Below are positions 36,346 to 47,701 of a DNA stretch of 64,000 nt, one piece after another. The stretch covers positions 310,001 to 374,000 of the forward strand of contig JBCAMK010000016.1 of assembly GCA_038503065.1 (NCBI GenBank), written 5' to 3'. Origin of the DNA: Paragyromitra xinjiangensis (taxonomy: Eukaryota; Ascomycota; Pezizomycetes; Pezizales; Discinaceae). Below the pieces are notes generated by a model that worked only from the letters and a program-made list of their open reading frames with translations, was not told the DNA's origin and made no database searches. A program made the position numbers and the translations under genes. Within the stretch, counting starts at the first letter, position 1. Every line of letters begins with the position of its first letter.

Positions 36346-39035
36346 CTTGTCACCAGTAGCGTTATAAACCTTTGAATCAACCCATGGCCAACTATTCAAT
36401 GCAATGAGAATCGGAGTGTTGCATAGGGTTTTTGGCTAGCTGAGAGGGCCTTAAGCCCACCAACAAGACTTAGCTAGTATCAAGTTTAGAAGCTGTAAAT
36501 AAACGCCACAGTCTCGTATCCCATCTACAACGGATAACCAACCGGCTATCCCATCAGGATGGTTCTAATTGAGTTTATGGTAGCCCAGGTTTGATTCAAT
36601 TCCGGCATTTTAAGAACTGGTTCTGGGGATTTTTACCGAGGAGGGGGTTAGCTTACTTTCTTAAGCGTATGAAACCTAAGGCCATTAGTAGTGTTACTTA
36701 AGGTTTGAGGCTAAGTTTTCTTGGTGGAGGACTTATGTCTACTAATAACGCTCTGGAACTTTGACTAGCTTGGATTTCAGAGCCAGGTTATCATTGACTT
36801 GCGCTGACGATAATCCAAATAATGCCTATCCAGCTACGACACTAGCAACCCTATCTCTCTATCCCTTCTTCCTAAACCTCCTATCTCAACCATTCAAGTA
36901 CTTACGCCGTAAATAAATTAATGCTTGATCACAGAAGTAACGCGTACCTATCGAACAAACCACGGCGGCAGACGAACAGCACTTCGTCGGGTAATTATAA
37001 GGGAGGAATCCAGACAGAAGTTAACCATTACTAGATACTTCAACGAACTGGTATCGGCTTCCGCTGTAAAGTCGATGGAAAAACTGCACCTTATTCGGCA
37101 GTTAAAATATCATATATCCGGTGCCATGTCGCTAGTCAGCGTTAGCTCGCCACTGAAGGAGGGGAGTCCACACTAATTAAGGACAGTCGCGCGTATACCG
37201 GGTACCCCATTTTGTCCTCAAGATTTTAGGTCTTTCTGACTCACTCAAAATGATTGAGTTGCTACTGGAGTTTGGGTCACAGCAGCTAATACGGTAAAGA
37301 TAGCTGCACTGCGCCCAACATGGTCCGATCGCGATATAGTCAACTTACCACCTGAGAGTAATGAAATTACAGATAAGATTTGAATACCCGACAGGCCAAG
37401 CCACGCCCTGAGAGCATTAGCGGACGGCAATGTGGTGTTACAGTCATAAGACAGTTACACAGGAGCACCGTGGCCCTGTAGATTTCAGCCATGGCCTATA
37501 CAAAGAAAATACAGTTCCTTATCACGTCTTGGAGAGTCCTGAAAGTGATAACAAAAAACGCTTGATTGATAGGCACAGGTGATCTCCGTTGGATCGCGGC
37601 TGTGTCCTCGATTTTCCGTGTAAGGACAGACAGACAATATCCCGAAGATGTATCGACAATCTTTTCAAGCGCACGGCATGCCCTTATAATTCTAACGAGG
37701 TCTTGCCCGCCCGAGATTTTATTAGATATCATACTTTCTGATTCCCTTGTCTCCAGTGTACTGCTTCAGCTGTCAGGCGAGATTCTTAGGTTCCTTATAT
37801 TTCCACAGAGCTGTTTCGCGCGAGTTAATTTGATGTGGCAATTCCGAGTTGATCTCACAAAGCCAACGCGTACGATTATTGTCCAATATATTTTAGGCTG
37901 GGAGTACAGGCGTTAACTAGCCAGGTATCGCACCCCTGCTCACGTCAGATATCGTGTGTCCTAGAGCAAATATGACAAATGTCCTCGCCAATAAAACCCA
38001 AAGACAGTCGAATAGATAGAAAGTGAGCTCAGATGCCCAAATAATTTAGGAGGTAGGTATTTGATCGCCTAAGGATACACCCCAGTACACGTCCCGATAG
38101 TATACAAGCAACTAAGGACACTCGACATGGATCTGCGGTTTGGCCAACGCCACAGGAATACCGGTAACACCTGATGAGTTCATGTAATCGAGTGATATTT
38201 CATGATTCAATGGTTCGCCTGTCCCGTTGATGGGACTATCGCTATTCAAGGGTTTTTACTGTCAAAAGTAACCCGTGCGATAAAATGACTATGGAAAGCA
38301 CTCTCTTCTAGAAATACATCCCTGCTACCCCCCGCTTCGTTCTCCGTTCGTTCTCCTTGTATTAGCTGCTGATTGTATCCAGGTTTGTGGTAAGCGTGTT
38401 AATTTAAAATCAACGCAGCAAAATTGCTAGAAAGCTAACTAAGAGGACTTCCCTCTAGAAATTATAACTTCTTGAGCTGTCCATAGCCTCAAAAAGAATG
38501 CCATGTCATTAGCAAACGCGTACGGAGTACTGGACTGAGGAAGCCGCCGGAGACGCTGCTTCGCCATGGGCCACCATAGTAATTATGTAAAAAATTTAAT
38601 AAAAAAACCCCCTCATACTCAATTAGCCATGGGCTGGGAATAAATTATCGCTCCCACTTGCGTTACAACCGAGTGATTTCAATAGTTACCGAGCGGGAAG
38701 TTATTCCCACCCCAAGCTAGTAGAAGACCGCAAAATCTTCAAGTGTTACATGTGCACCGGCTTCTTATCCAGTCGTACATATACGCGTGATACCAAATTT
38801 AAACACTAAATCTCTCTCGGGAAATTTAGCAACTACATGTATGCTCAAAAATTATAATTAAAGAAAGATTTGCTCTAACAGAGATCAAACTAAAATTCCT
38901 ATTATTTAGTTTTTGTTCCGGAATAGCGTGCAACGTTGACCGATTGTCAGATATGACCACTACATGTATATACATACGTCTCATACATCTATCCTTAATT
39001 GCCACAATGATAGTATGATTCAATGAAAGTACGTA
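36346..39035. other. Gene-poor stretch upstream of the small IR element
   Basis: No gene is supported; frames of up to 116 codons (37566-37916) overlap an opposite-strand frame and match nothing I know. A weak inverted repeat lies at about 38630-38713 (GGGAATAA.TT arms), perhaps related to the elements with GAGAATAAATTCCCAC ends. Confidence 0.45.
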
Positions 39036-39125
39036 CTTGCTACGAGAATAAATTTCCACTCTGGGATTATCACAACGCCACACTAATGTGGCTGAAATTC
39101 CGCGGGAATTTATTCTCGCAGCAAG
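39036..39125. mobile_element. Minimal inverted-repeat element (CTTGC...GAGAATAAATT ends, 90 bp)
   Basis: CTTGCTACGAGAATAAATTT at the left pairs with AATTTATTCTCGCAGCAAG at the right. The same end sequence occurs at 44962-45341, so this is a short member of that family. It lies 33 bp beyond the stop codon of the secreted protein gene and so is probably within its 3' untranslated region. Confidence 0.65.
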
Positions 39126-39158
39126 CTTAAGTATGATCGAACAAAAAAAGACCTATCC

Positions 39159-39890
39159 TTAATTGACATACTGCTCAACCGACATAAAGAGTGGCATCCC
39201 CATCTCATCTCGTGTGTCCCAACGAATCTATTTCGGTCTTTTAGTCTCTAACAGGACTCAATAGAACCCAAGAACAGATGATACGTACAATATATCCACC
39301 ATTAGGATCCGGGAAACCCTTAAAACCGTCATCCCGGAGATGGCAAGTGAGAACACCTTGCTGCACGGCCCAATAAGCTTTAAAGTCGGTCTAAACAGAA
39401 TCTCGTCAGCCAACATAACTAAATCGTTTGTCTCGCCTGTTCGAGATACTACAAGACAGAAAACCAACCGGAGGGATAACAAAATCGGCCTGAAAGTCGT
39501 ATCTTGGAGCCTCATCTTCCAACAGGAACCCATAACCATCTTTACGCGTAATGAGATAGGAGTTGCCTTGCTCAGTCCCGTTGATATACTATTTCCCGTC
39601 AGTCAGCTCTTGCCTCCTCCAAAAACCCATCAACCCACCCGAGAGTGAAAAGAAAGTGAATAACTAACTGCTTCAAAGATATCCCCTCCACGACCAAAAC
39701 CCATAACACCATCCTTAATATCCATATGGTATTTACCATCCAGCGTTGTGTTGCCTGGGGTCTTGATCAGAACCTTGAAATATCTAGCATTGAGAGGAGG
39801 AGTGCCTCCGGGCCCCGGATGTGAAGATGCGGAAACTAATAGGCCAAAGAAAAGCAGAACCGAAAAGATACTGGTGAAGAGGCCGTTCAT
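39159..39890 (-). CDS. Small secreted protein (candidate), four exons
   Basis: Exons 39890-39669, 39588-39469, 39390-39289 and 39227-39159 join in phase 0 at every junction to give 170 aa. The introns are 80, 78 and 61 nt with donors GTTAGT, GTTGGT and GTACGT and TAG acceptors; branch-like CTGAC sits in introns 1 and 2. Residues 1-22 are a clear signal peptide (LFTSIFSVLLFFGLLVSAS). The mature part has YFKVLIKTPGNTTLDGKY, two N-glycosylation sequons (NTT, NGT), AYWAVQQGVLTCHL and a charged C terminus (SVEQYVN), with one cysteine. I recognise no domain. Probably extracellular; a role as an effector or surface protein is only a guess. The donor of intron 2 is the least certain point (a GTTATC site 12 nt upstream also keeps frame). 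Confidence 0.7.
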
Positions 39891-42670
39891 TTTATTTTAT
39901 TTTGCGTATCCCAGATACCTCAGAAGGGTTAATTCGTTGTTCAATGTTCGACTTTGAGCTAAGAAACAAAATAAGTTGTAGGCCTATGCTGTAGAACAAG
40001 ATTACAGCGAGAAACGTCGATAATTTATACCAACACCAAGCCGATGTTTGCGGTCTAGATTTATAGAGTTTCATCCTATTCAGCATATGTTTGGATACCC
40101 AATTTCTTCCCTACGGTGTGGTAAGGACATAGGGCACGTCCGGCTTCTCTGCATAACATTCGGAGTAGTCACACGCATGCGGCACAGGCAGTGGGTAGCT
40201 CCCGAGTAAAGCACGATCCAACATGTACAGTGTTTTGCCGCCCACGGACTACGCGTGCCGTTCAGCTCCCGCTAATCGCTAATAGGTGTGACAGGGCTCA
40301 TGGAACCGCTTTAAGGGCTAACCAACCGTTAATCTTATTCAAATCCGCCAAGCTGTTTTTACCTCACTGACCGCAGACAAATCGCCTTTCCCTAATTGAT
40401 AGGCACAATTAGAGCTGGCTGTGATTGTTTGTATTCAAAATTCTTCCGCACATGCTCCGATACAGAAATTTTAATATTATTTTCACCTATGCATGTTTTC
40501 CAAAAATTCGGTCGAAATATAGCTAAGCCTTATCATCATGTTACTTGATGAAATTATCATCATCACCTTATCATCATGTACCAACATCGAGTGACATGTC
40601 GTGACGTGAAAGCATCTCTGTCAACATGCAGCTGCAGAGTGACATAAGGATCAGCCGATCGCAGATCATTCGGTTGGATGTTGATCTAGGCTCAATAAGA
40701 CTCAACTCTAGATTCATTTAGTAACGATACCCCAAAGTATCTAAGGTCTAGGCCTTAACATGTCGTAAACGAAGAAGCAATCATGGGGATGAGCACCGTT
40801 TGTGTGTGACACGGAAAGTCCAACCCGGTGTCAGGGCTATCTTATTCTTGGCAATTTCTGGAAGTTTTAAACGCCCAGGTCTAGCTTATAGGGGCAAACC
40901 CGATTATCTGCCGGGCGCGCTTCTTCGCTTTGGTTAGGCGCGGCAGTACCCTCGGATTATTCCATGGGCCGACTGGCGCAAATACTCCCTTAGGATTAGC
41001 GACGCGCTCTGCCTCCATACTCCAACTTGGGAGTTTCCTAGACAAAATTGCAGGGAAACACCATTTGGAGGTCATGCCAGAATAGTATTTTGCCAAACTG
41101 CCGTGTTAGATACTCTATAGCGTCTCAAAATCAGCCCTGGTAGGCCTAGATTCTCTATGGATAGCTACTAGTACCTCAGGATTACCTCGGGATTTACATG
41201 ATGGCTACATGCTGCAGATTGGCTATGGCGCCATTCGGTACTACTTAAGTATTGGTGTCCCCTATTCCAAGACAAGACGTTGACAGTAGACCACTCTCCA
41301 AGGAGTACCTACTATTTTCTTCATATCTTCAGGGGCCATCTCTAGTAAACGGTAGATAACGTTATTCCTCTCCGCATCCGACGGAGATGAAAACATATGA
41401 TTCGTGCTCGCTACCATTAACGTATATTTTGCCGTTCATTTATGATATTTAAATAAATTATTCCCCCTTCGCCTATAGTAGCTATGACTTTCACTAGCCA
41501 ACCATTTTTCAGGAGATGAAAGTCTGACTTACGTTAAGAGATTACCTTTAGCCTTTTTAATTGTTATCACCGACTACTCGTCAGCTACCCGATAGCTGCC
41601 CGTTAACGGTGGTGTTTGTGGTCTCGGTATTCGTTCACCACATCGATCCTGCTGGGGTGTATGATAGGAAATCGGGACGGGTGCCAGGCGAGTAAGCTGG
41701 GTACTGGCAGATCTAGAGACAGACTGAGTGATTGATGAATATTAATAGGAAGAGGAGACCACGCACTGAAATTAGCCACGTATAGTGCCACAGAGAAGCT
41801 TGTAATTAAGGTTCTAGACGCCCACATTCAACAACTGGTCATTCTATTTCAGTTCCTTCTCCATTCACTTCGCGTACATGTAGCCTATGCTCTTCCGAAA
41901 GGCAAACCACGAAGCTAAGTTGGAATATACAGGCAGAGTAAGTTAGTATTATCATGCATGAGCTATAGCTATTGTTAATAGAAATAAATGTGGTTGGACT
42001 TGGGTGAGATTAAATTCCCGAGATGGAGCACACGGCAACGAGAAACAACACTTTGCGACTCCGACAACGAACACACAGAAGCAATAACTCAACCACAGAA
42101 CTACAGCTGCAGTAATGGTGGTAGGAGGCAAGGCACTAAAGAGTAACGGTGTGTTATCCGTTGCATAATTCCCCCAATTTGGGATAAAACCCCCCCAGAA
42201 GTGATTTATGTTGCAAGGCGTCATGATCACGGTTGCCATTTATTTTATTCCGAGGATTTAGTCTCACCCTAAGTAGTAGATGTCACATGGAACTGCCGTC
42301 ACTTCCTTTTTTGCTCTAGAGCAGGTATAACCGGTTTACAGTCTATCCGAGCTTTTGATTACGACCCAAATACTCGGGTCAAAAGGGGTTGGGTATTGGG
42401 ACTTATTAGGGTGTCACGAACGTGGGCGATCATGGATACATGTACTCGAGTTATGGGTGTGGAGATGGAACGTCAGGATCTCCCGTTCTTTGAGGTCACC
42501 ATAGAAAAATTGTGAGACCTATTCCATCTCCATATGCCTGACCCGAGTAGTATTGCTCTGTTGCTATCACCGTGCTCTACCATATTTTGCTCGTCACGCG
42601 TCTGCGTGGCTGTTGTATTTCCCGTTTCAGGGTATCCCAATACTTTACTCCCGAGTACTAATTGAGGTAA
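39891..42670. other. Intergenic, nothing supported
   Basis: It includes the promoter of the secreted protein gene and TATCATCAT-rich short repeats at about 40530-40580. A 71-codon minus-strand frame (40881-41096) has no recognisable similarity. No RNA gene seen. Confidence 0.45.
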
Positions 42671-43118
42671 GTTATAAGAGCAAAAGTTCGATCTGCCCTT
42701 GACAATTAAGACCTGGTTTAATCTCCCTCCAAGACTCGCTCTTTTCTTTCTTATGTACCATGACCTACACTTACATTTCTGGCCCTCCCAGGCTCCAGAC
42801 AAAGGTACACTATTTGCAAGATTGCCAAGCCATTTAGATCAGGTACATACATTTTTCATGCCTGCCTGTGGCCCCTGGCGCCCTCTGCTTAAGTGCAACA
42901 GTAGGGCTGCCTCTTTTCGCTTGGCCGCTGTTAGGAGATGCCCCTATATACAAGATCTTATCGGAAAGGGACTACTGATTTCTATGGATGGCAGCCATGA
43001 CAGGGATGAATTGTGTTTGGGAGGGATACAGTTTCATGGGGGTAAATTAAACCCAAAGGGTAGATTAAACCAGACCTTAATCGTCAAGGGTAGATCGAGC
43101 TTTTGCTCAAGTTATAAC
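42671..43118. mobile_element. Fold-back element with GTTATAA ends (about 450 bp)
   Basis: Arms of about 65 bp at 42671-42735 and 43055-43118 are inverted copies: the left arm on the minus strand and the right arm on the plus strand both read AGATTAAACCAG, then TCAAGGG.AGATCGA and CTTTTGCTC. Boundaries are approximate. The 154-codon plus-strand frame covering it is an artefact. Single copy in this window. Confidence 0.65.
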
Positions 43119-43543
43119 CTTCTAGATCTTTCAATCCTCAATAAAGATATTCTATTTTTCTAGAAATAGGTAAGAACCAGCTGTCTCTGATCATCAAATA
43201 TTGTGAAGCCTGCTTGATGGGACGTGTAGAATAATTTGAGGATTAGATAGCTGGTAGCCTAAAAGGAATGCCGCGGGTTGAAAGTTCAATGTATGCATAC
43301 ATGTGCCGATAGGAACCGCCAAGACTCGACTCAACAGTTTCCGGTTAGCGCCACCAGGAACCTCAATTCCTCGCGAATATTTCATCAGCGGCTGGACACC
43401 CCAGAGAGATTCACGGAAACTTGAGTTCTACACGTATAACCCCATCGCGTATTTCAAATTCTCTTTACCCAATTATACAACATTATTGGCTCAGATCTGC
43501 TAACCTGGGATTTCACCACAGACTCACACAACCCCGCCTCAGC

Positions 43544-44008
43544 ATGTTCACCCGCCGCTTTCTTCCTAGCACCATCTTTTCCAACCCCCGCGGAGCTCTC
43601 TTCTCCTGTGTGCGCTCCGTCCACCATTCTCTCCCCTCACCACCGGTGCCTCCTGCAACTGAGTCTGTCCCAGATGTCCCAACTTTTCTGAAGAAGATTG
43701 GCCGGAACACGATTCAACACGAACCAAAATTCACGTCCTGGGAACAATTTTTTGAATTGACCTCAGCGCAGATGCGAGAACTCGGAATCGAGACAGCTAG
43801 AGATCGACGGTACATATTGCACTGGCGGGAGGCGTTTAGGATGGCGAATGGAGAGTTGAATTTGAGGGAGCACAAACGCGGAAAGAAAATTGATGGTGGT
43901 GAGAGGAGGCAGAAGGAAGTTAGGGCGAAGAGGAGAGCGGCAGAGAACAAGGATAAGAGAGCAGCGGCAGAGAACGAAAAGGTCGAGAAGGAGAAGGGTT
44001 ACGTCTGA
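43544..44008 (+). CDS. FYV4: Mitochondrial small ribosomal subunit protein mS41 (IGR motif, Fyv4)
   Basis: A single exon encodes 154 aa. The N terminus (MFTRRFLPSTIFSNPRGALF) is basic and Ser-rich, fitting a mitochondrial presequence. Residues about 47-101 are the IGR/SAM-like motif domain: FLKKIGRN, then FTSWEQFFELTSAQMRELGI, then RRYILHWREAFRMANG. The C-terminal 50 residues are a charged Lys/Arg/Glu/Ala helix. Yeast Fyv4 is part of the mitochondrial small ribosomal subunit. An upstream in-frame ATG at 43421 would add 41 residues; I chose 43544 because it begins directly with a typical presequence. Confidence 0.9.
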   Translation: MFTRRFLPSTIFSNPRGALFSCVRSVHHSLPSPPVPPATESVPDVPTFLKKIGRNTIQHEPKFTSWEQFFELTSAQMRELGIETARDRRYILHWREAFRMANGELNLREHKRGKKIDGGERRQKEVRAKRRAAENKDKRAAAENEKVEKEKGYV

Positions 44009-44722
44009 GTCTGTGGAGGGGATACGTACGAGAAGCGAAATCAAGAAATGGTGTAAATTACAAGGCCTCTGCAGTATATATTAGCAAGGAAAAGCTTCGC
44101 AGCTACTTCTCGTTTTCACCACCCACGTAATTAAGGAAAGTTATGCTTCCAGCATTAACGAGTTCGCAAACAAGCGGGAGAAGAACGTCGACATAATAGT
44201 CAGGCCATTGCTTCGGTACCGTCATCAGGTTCAAAAAGGCACGTGAAGTGTCTACCAAATGCCAGATAAATGTTGGATGCCTTTCCGCAGGAGTAAGTTC
44301 CTACCCAGACTATTTGTGTCTCAACTACGAGTATCACTATGAGACGTTCCGTCAGCGTCTCTCGCTCCCCTTAGTAATAGCGAGCCTTATTTTCAGGAGA
44401 CACCTGTGTGCTCTGGGTTTTCGGAACCAATATCTAGAAATAGGAGGTTTGTCACCAAGTACACACATATAGGTGGTACAAGCAATTTCAATGTGATGGG
44501 GGGTTGATTCTGGCACATATGAGGTAAAGTTTTATTGCGTTGAAGAAGCAGTAATTAATTATTGTTATACCTGCCTAGTATGGTGTTTGGGCATAGTTTC
44601 CAGGATTGGTGCTTGAAGCGAGGAGCACATTAATATGGGTACATGCACTACTAACCCATGCTCATGAAGCTATAGAGAAGAAGAAACCTCTTTTGGCCAT
44701 ACAGGTACAACTGTCTTTTGTA

Positions 44723-44959
44723 CTACGGGTGCAGGGGTAAATCTGTCACCGGGTGGCGGTGCAGTCATTTGCTTGAGGGACTCGAGCTCACCCGAGTTTT
44801 TCAGTTTTATCAACTAAACTAGGTCAATGTTTTGTATATAGTGTTCTCTATTCACTACGCATTTTATCAGGCCTCTCAGAGTGTTGGGGAAGGGGAAGGA
44901 AAATCGACATCTTCTGCCCGCACCGCCACCTGGTGACAGACCTACCCCTACACCCGTAG
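44723..44959. mobile_element. MITE family A, copy 3 (237 bp, inverted relative to copy 1)
   Basis: By eye it differs from copy 1 at about five of 237 positions, all transitions, and has the same length. TA at 44721-44722 and 44960-44961. Two nearly identical copies 42.8 kb apart argue for recent activity driven by a transposase encoded elsewhere. It abuts the next element at the shared TA. Confidence 0.87.
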
Positions 44960-44961
44960 TA

Positions 44962-45341
44962 CTTGCGGCGAGAATAAATTCCCACGGATGGCAACCACCA
45001 AATAATATGTAGAGTATGATGAAACCCATCAAACACCACCGAGAATAACCCAAATTAAGGCCATAAAAAAGTCAGATATACTACTTGGTAAAGAAAGACT
45101 TTTGGACACAAAAAAACCACAGAGCAGCTGTGGATTGGGGCAGGAGGCAATCCTAGCAAGGACTAAAATACGCCTATAAAGACCCTCCCCAAGGGAATTT
45201 AAAATTTGTTTTGAAGATGAGGAGTATCCATCAATCGTCTTCGTCCACCCTTTGCTTTTATTTCTTGTTGCTTGTTTTTCAATTTTGTTCTCGCTTTAGT
45301 GCTGTTGCAAGGTGGGCGTGGGAAATTATTCTCCCCACAAG
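44962..45341. mobile_element. Inverted-repeat element with GAGAATAAATTCCCAC ends (380 bp)
   Basis: CTTGCGGCGAGAATAAATTC at the left pairs with GAAATTATTCTCCCCACAAG at the right. It begins right after the TA that bounds family A copy 3. The interior is non-coding. A shorter relative is at 39036-39125. Confidence 0.6.
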
Positions 45342-45484
45342 TGAATAAATCGCTCGTTTCCCCGCCTGACCGCTTGCGCAATCACCGTTTATAGTAGTCC
45401 AATTGTCAATCCTGCTCCAGCTAGTTCTATGCAGCCCATTTTGGAATATTCTCATAATGACTAAGACGTAAACTTAATCACGGT

Positions 45485-45556
45485 GGCCGGTTGGCGCAAT
45501 GGTAGCGCGTGGTCCTCCTAAGACCGAGGTTGAGGGTTCGAGCCCCTTGCTGGTCG
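45485..45556 (+). tRNA. tRNA-Arg(CCT)
   Basis: Intronless cloverleaf: acceptor GGCCGGT with GCTGGTC (three wobble pairs), discriminator G, D stem GCGC/GCGC with loop AATGGTA, anticodon stem TGGTC/GACCG, loop CTCCTAA (anticodon CCT), variable AGGTT, and T arm GAGGG-TTCGAGC-CCCTT. A T5 run at 45601-45605 can end Pol III transcription. Confidence 0.92.
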
Positions 45557-46816
45557 CTACTGTAATAGGTGACCATTGGCAACGGTGGGAAGCTATATTC
45601 TTTTTGCTTTTCAATAGTTATTGCAAATAAGAGGTTTTAAGAATGGGGATGAATGACTGGTGTTGGTAGATAGGGATGCTTTGTGAGGTGTTTCGAAATG
45701 ACCGAGTGATGATTTATGATGTAATTTATTTTTGGGCTATGTTGGTTTCGAAGATATTCAAATCTTGTCTGCCAGATAAGCGCGGACAAAACCCCAGTTA
45801 GTTCTCAAATATAAAATGTGGGCTAATGAAAACCTCACCCTTTAGTTTATAGTTAAAGCCTAATCTCAAATATGGCTTCCAATGACCAACAATCGCCTCA
45901 AAAGAATTCTGGGCCCTAGGACCTAGTTGGGACTAGTCATAGTAATAATCTTACTAGGAGATAAGTAGAAATTTTGTTTTCCAGCAATTGCATACCGTCC
46001 AGAGGGTGATCACAGCTACCAAAACAAGGCAGAACGGTAGACTAGGAGTGATTATGAATCAGATTGGAAACCCACACTAAACTACTTGAGATGAATGGCT
46101 CAAAATTTGGCACTATATAAATGGCTATAGGCAGGAGGTGTGCTAATCGGCATAGGCTTCAGGAAAGGCTTCAAGGGCGGTTCGGGGGTCTGAGAGTGGA
46201 AAAGTAGGACTCCAAGAGCGAACCCGGGGAAATGTATAGGGGTATTCTCCATATATACCACCGTATATATGTAGAGATTTGGAGCCGACCGCCAGAGATA
46301 GTGATAGTGTACCCGAGACTGGTACCCATGCACTTAGGTATTGACTACCGCCATAGCCTAAGGACTGGGTGTGTGTATGAATTACCAATCAATCAATCAA
46401 CTTAGGCACTGACCACATCCAAGAATTCGAGTGATAGCGTATGAACTGTCTCCGGGAATCATCGATTTAGAAACTGACTGTTGCATGTATTTTGGTGTGG
46501 CGATAAAGGAATTTGACCTGAGAGATTAGTTTAAGTCTTACAGCCCTTTCGATTTTAGGGGAAAGCACGTCTCGAAGCTGCAATAGAATGATGAGACAGA
46601 AAAAACTCAGGAATATCACCAAACGTTGAAGGCAACATCTAAGAAGCTTAGTTCCTATGAGTTTTACATTTAGATTTTCTTAAATCTAACTCTTTCATCG
46701 TCATTTATATTTTGGCAAATTCCACTGAGGATCTCGAAGTATCACTCGATTCCAAGGCGCGGAAAGCGCTCTGGTAGCCATCCATGAAACTGACCGATTT
46801 AGGGTTACTACATGTA
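45557..46816. other. Intergenic, nothing recognised
   Basis: AT-rich non-coding sequence with a short AATC tandem at about 46389-46401. No coding evidence. Confidence 0.45.
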
Positions 46817-47018
46817 GAGTCATTCCTGGGGGTATGGCGCGCCCGGGGGTATGGCACGCCACAACCAAACTACATGTATGCATATGTACAATCAAAATTT
46901 TATGACATATTGCGAGTAGGTTGGATTTTCCGGATCTTGCAATCTAGGAATGTGAGCACCTGTGTTTCGGCTAGAGATTTGAGTACATCCAGGCGCGCCA
47001 TACCCTCAGGAACGACTC
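46817..47018. mobile_element. MITE-like element with GAGTC.TTCCTG ends (202 bp)
   Basis: The end GAGTCATTCCTGGGGGTATG continues into GCGCGCC, and the inverted copy closes the right side (GGCGCGCCATACCCTCAGG). TA flanks both ends (46815-46816, 47019-47020). A second GGGGGTATGGCACGCC repeat lies just inside the left arm. Non-coding. Confidence 0.75.
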
Positions 47019-47542
47019 TATGGTTATAATACTTTAACTCTAGCATAATTGAAATTCAATTTCCACGGGAAAATCTAATTGCTTTTGAGCCACAACAGTC
47101 AGGATCTTATTCTTGCTCCATTTGCGTCTGCCGATCCATCTCTCCTGCATGATGCTGTCATGTCGCCTTTCCCATATGTGGGGAGGCTAAAGTCTCCTTT
47201 CTTCAGCAGAACGGGTATGTGCTTCATCTCATATCACTGGTCTCGAAATATTCTTTAGCCGTAAACCTGCACGTTCTGAGATCACTGCCCCTGACATCAA
47301 GCCGTTCTCGTCACCGGTAAAATGTACAAGGATTGGAAGCTGAGGGCCAGCGTCCAGCACGGACCTCTTATCTCCACTAGCACCGGAGGCCTCCGTTAGC
47401 AGGATCGCTTGCCTGCTCCGGTGTCTTCAGTCTAAGCGTTGCCAACTATATTTTGACAACATACCTGTCTCCGAAACAATCGTGATAGATCGTAAGTTGA
47501 CGCAATTAACGGCATTATCTCCGAAGGCAAAATCACTGGATA

Positions 47543-47699
47543 CAGTCGCTCCTGGGTCAGCGACGAGACTGGGCCAGTGACGAACAGGGGTCTAGAGAGG
47601 AGTGAAGCAATGAGCATTAATGGCTTAGGGCCAGTTTTTCCTGCTGTTCAAGCGCTGTTCGTCGCTGGCCCAGCTTCGTCATTGACCCAGGAGCGACTG
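47543..47699. mobile_element. MITE family C, copy 1 (CAGTCGCTCCTGG ends, 157 bp)
   Basis: Inverted arms of about 45 bp run from CAGTCGCTCCTGGGTCA to CTGTTCGTC.CTGGCCCAG. TA flanks both ends (47541-47542, 47700-47701). The CAGT terminus plus TA target fits the Tc1/mariner superfamily. A relative with the same ends is at 49144-49389. Confidence 0.8.
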
Positions 47700-47701
47700 T
47701 A

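Noticed and set aside
42473..43163. Frames of 109 and 154 codons with shared peptide RLNQ.LIVKGRS
   Set aside because: Also caused by inverted arms (42671-43118); no domain and no splice support.
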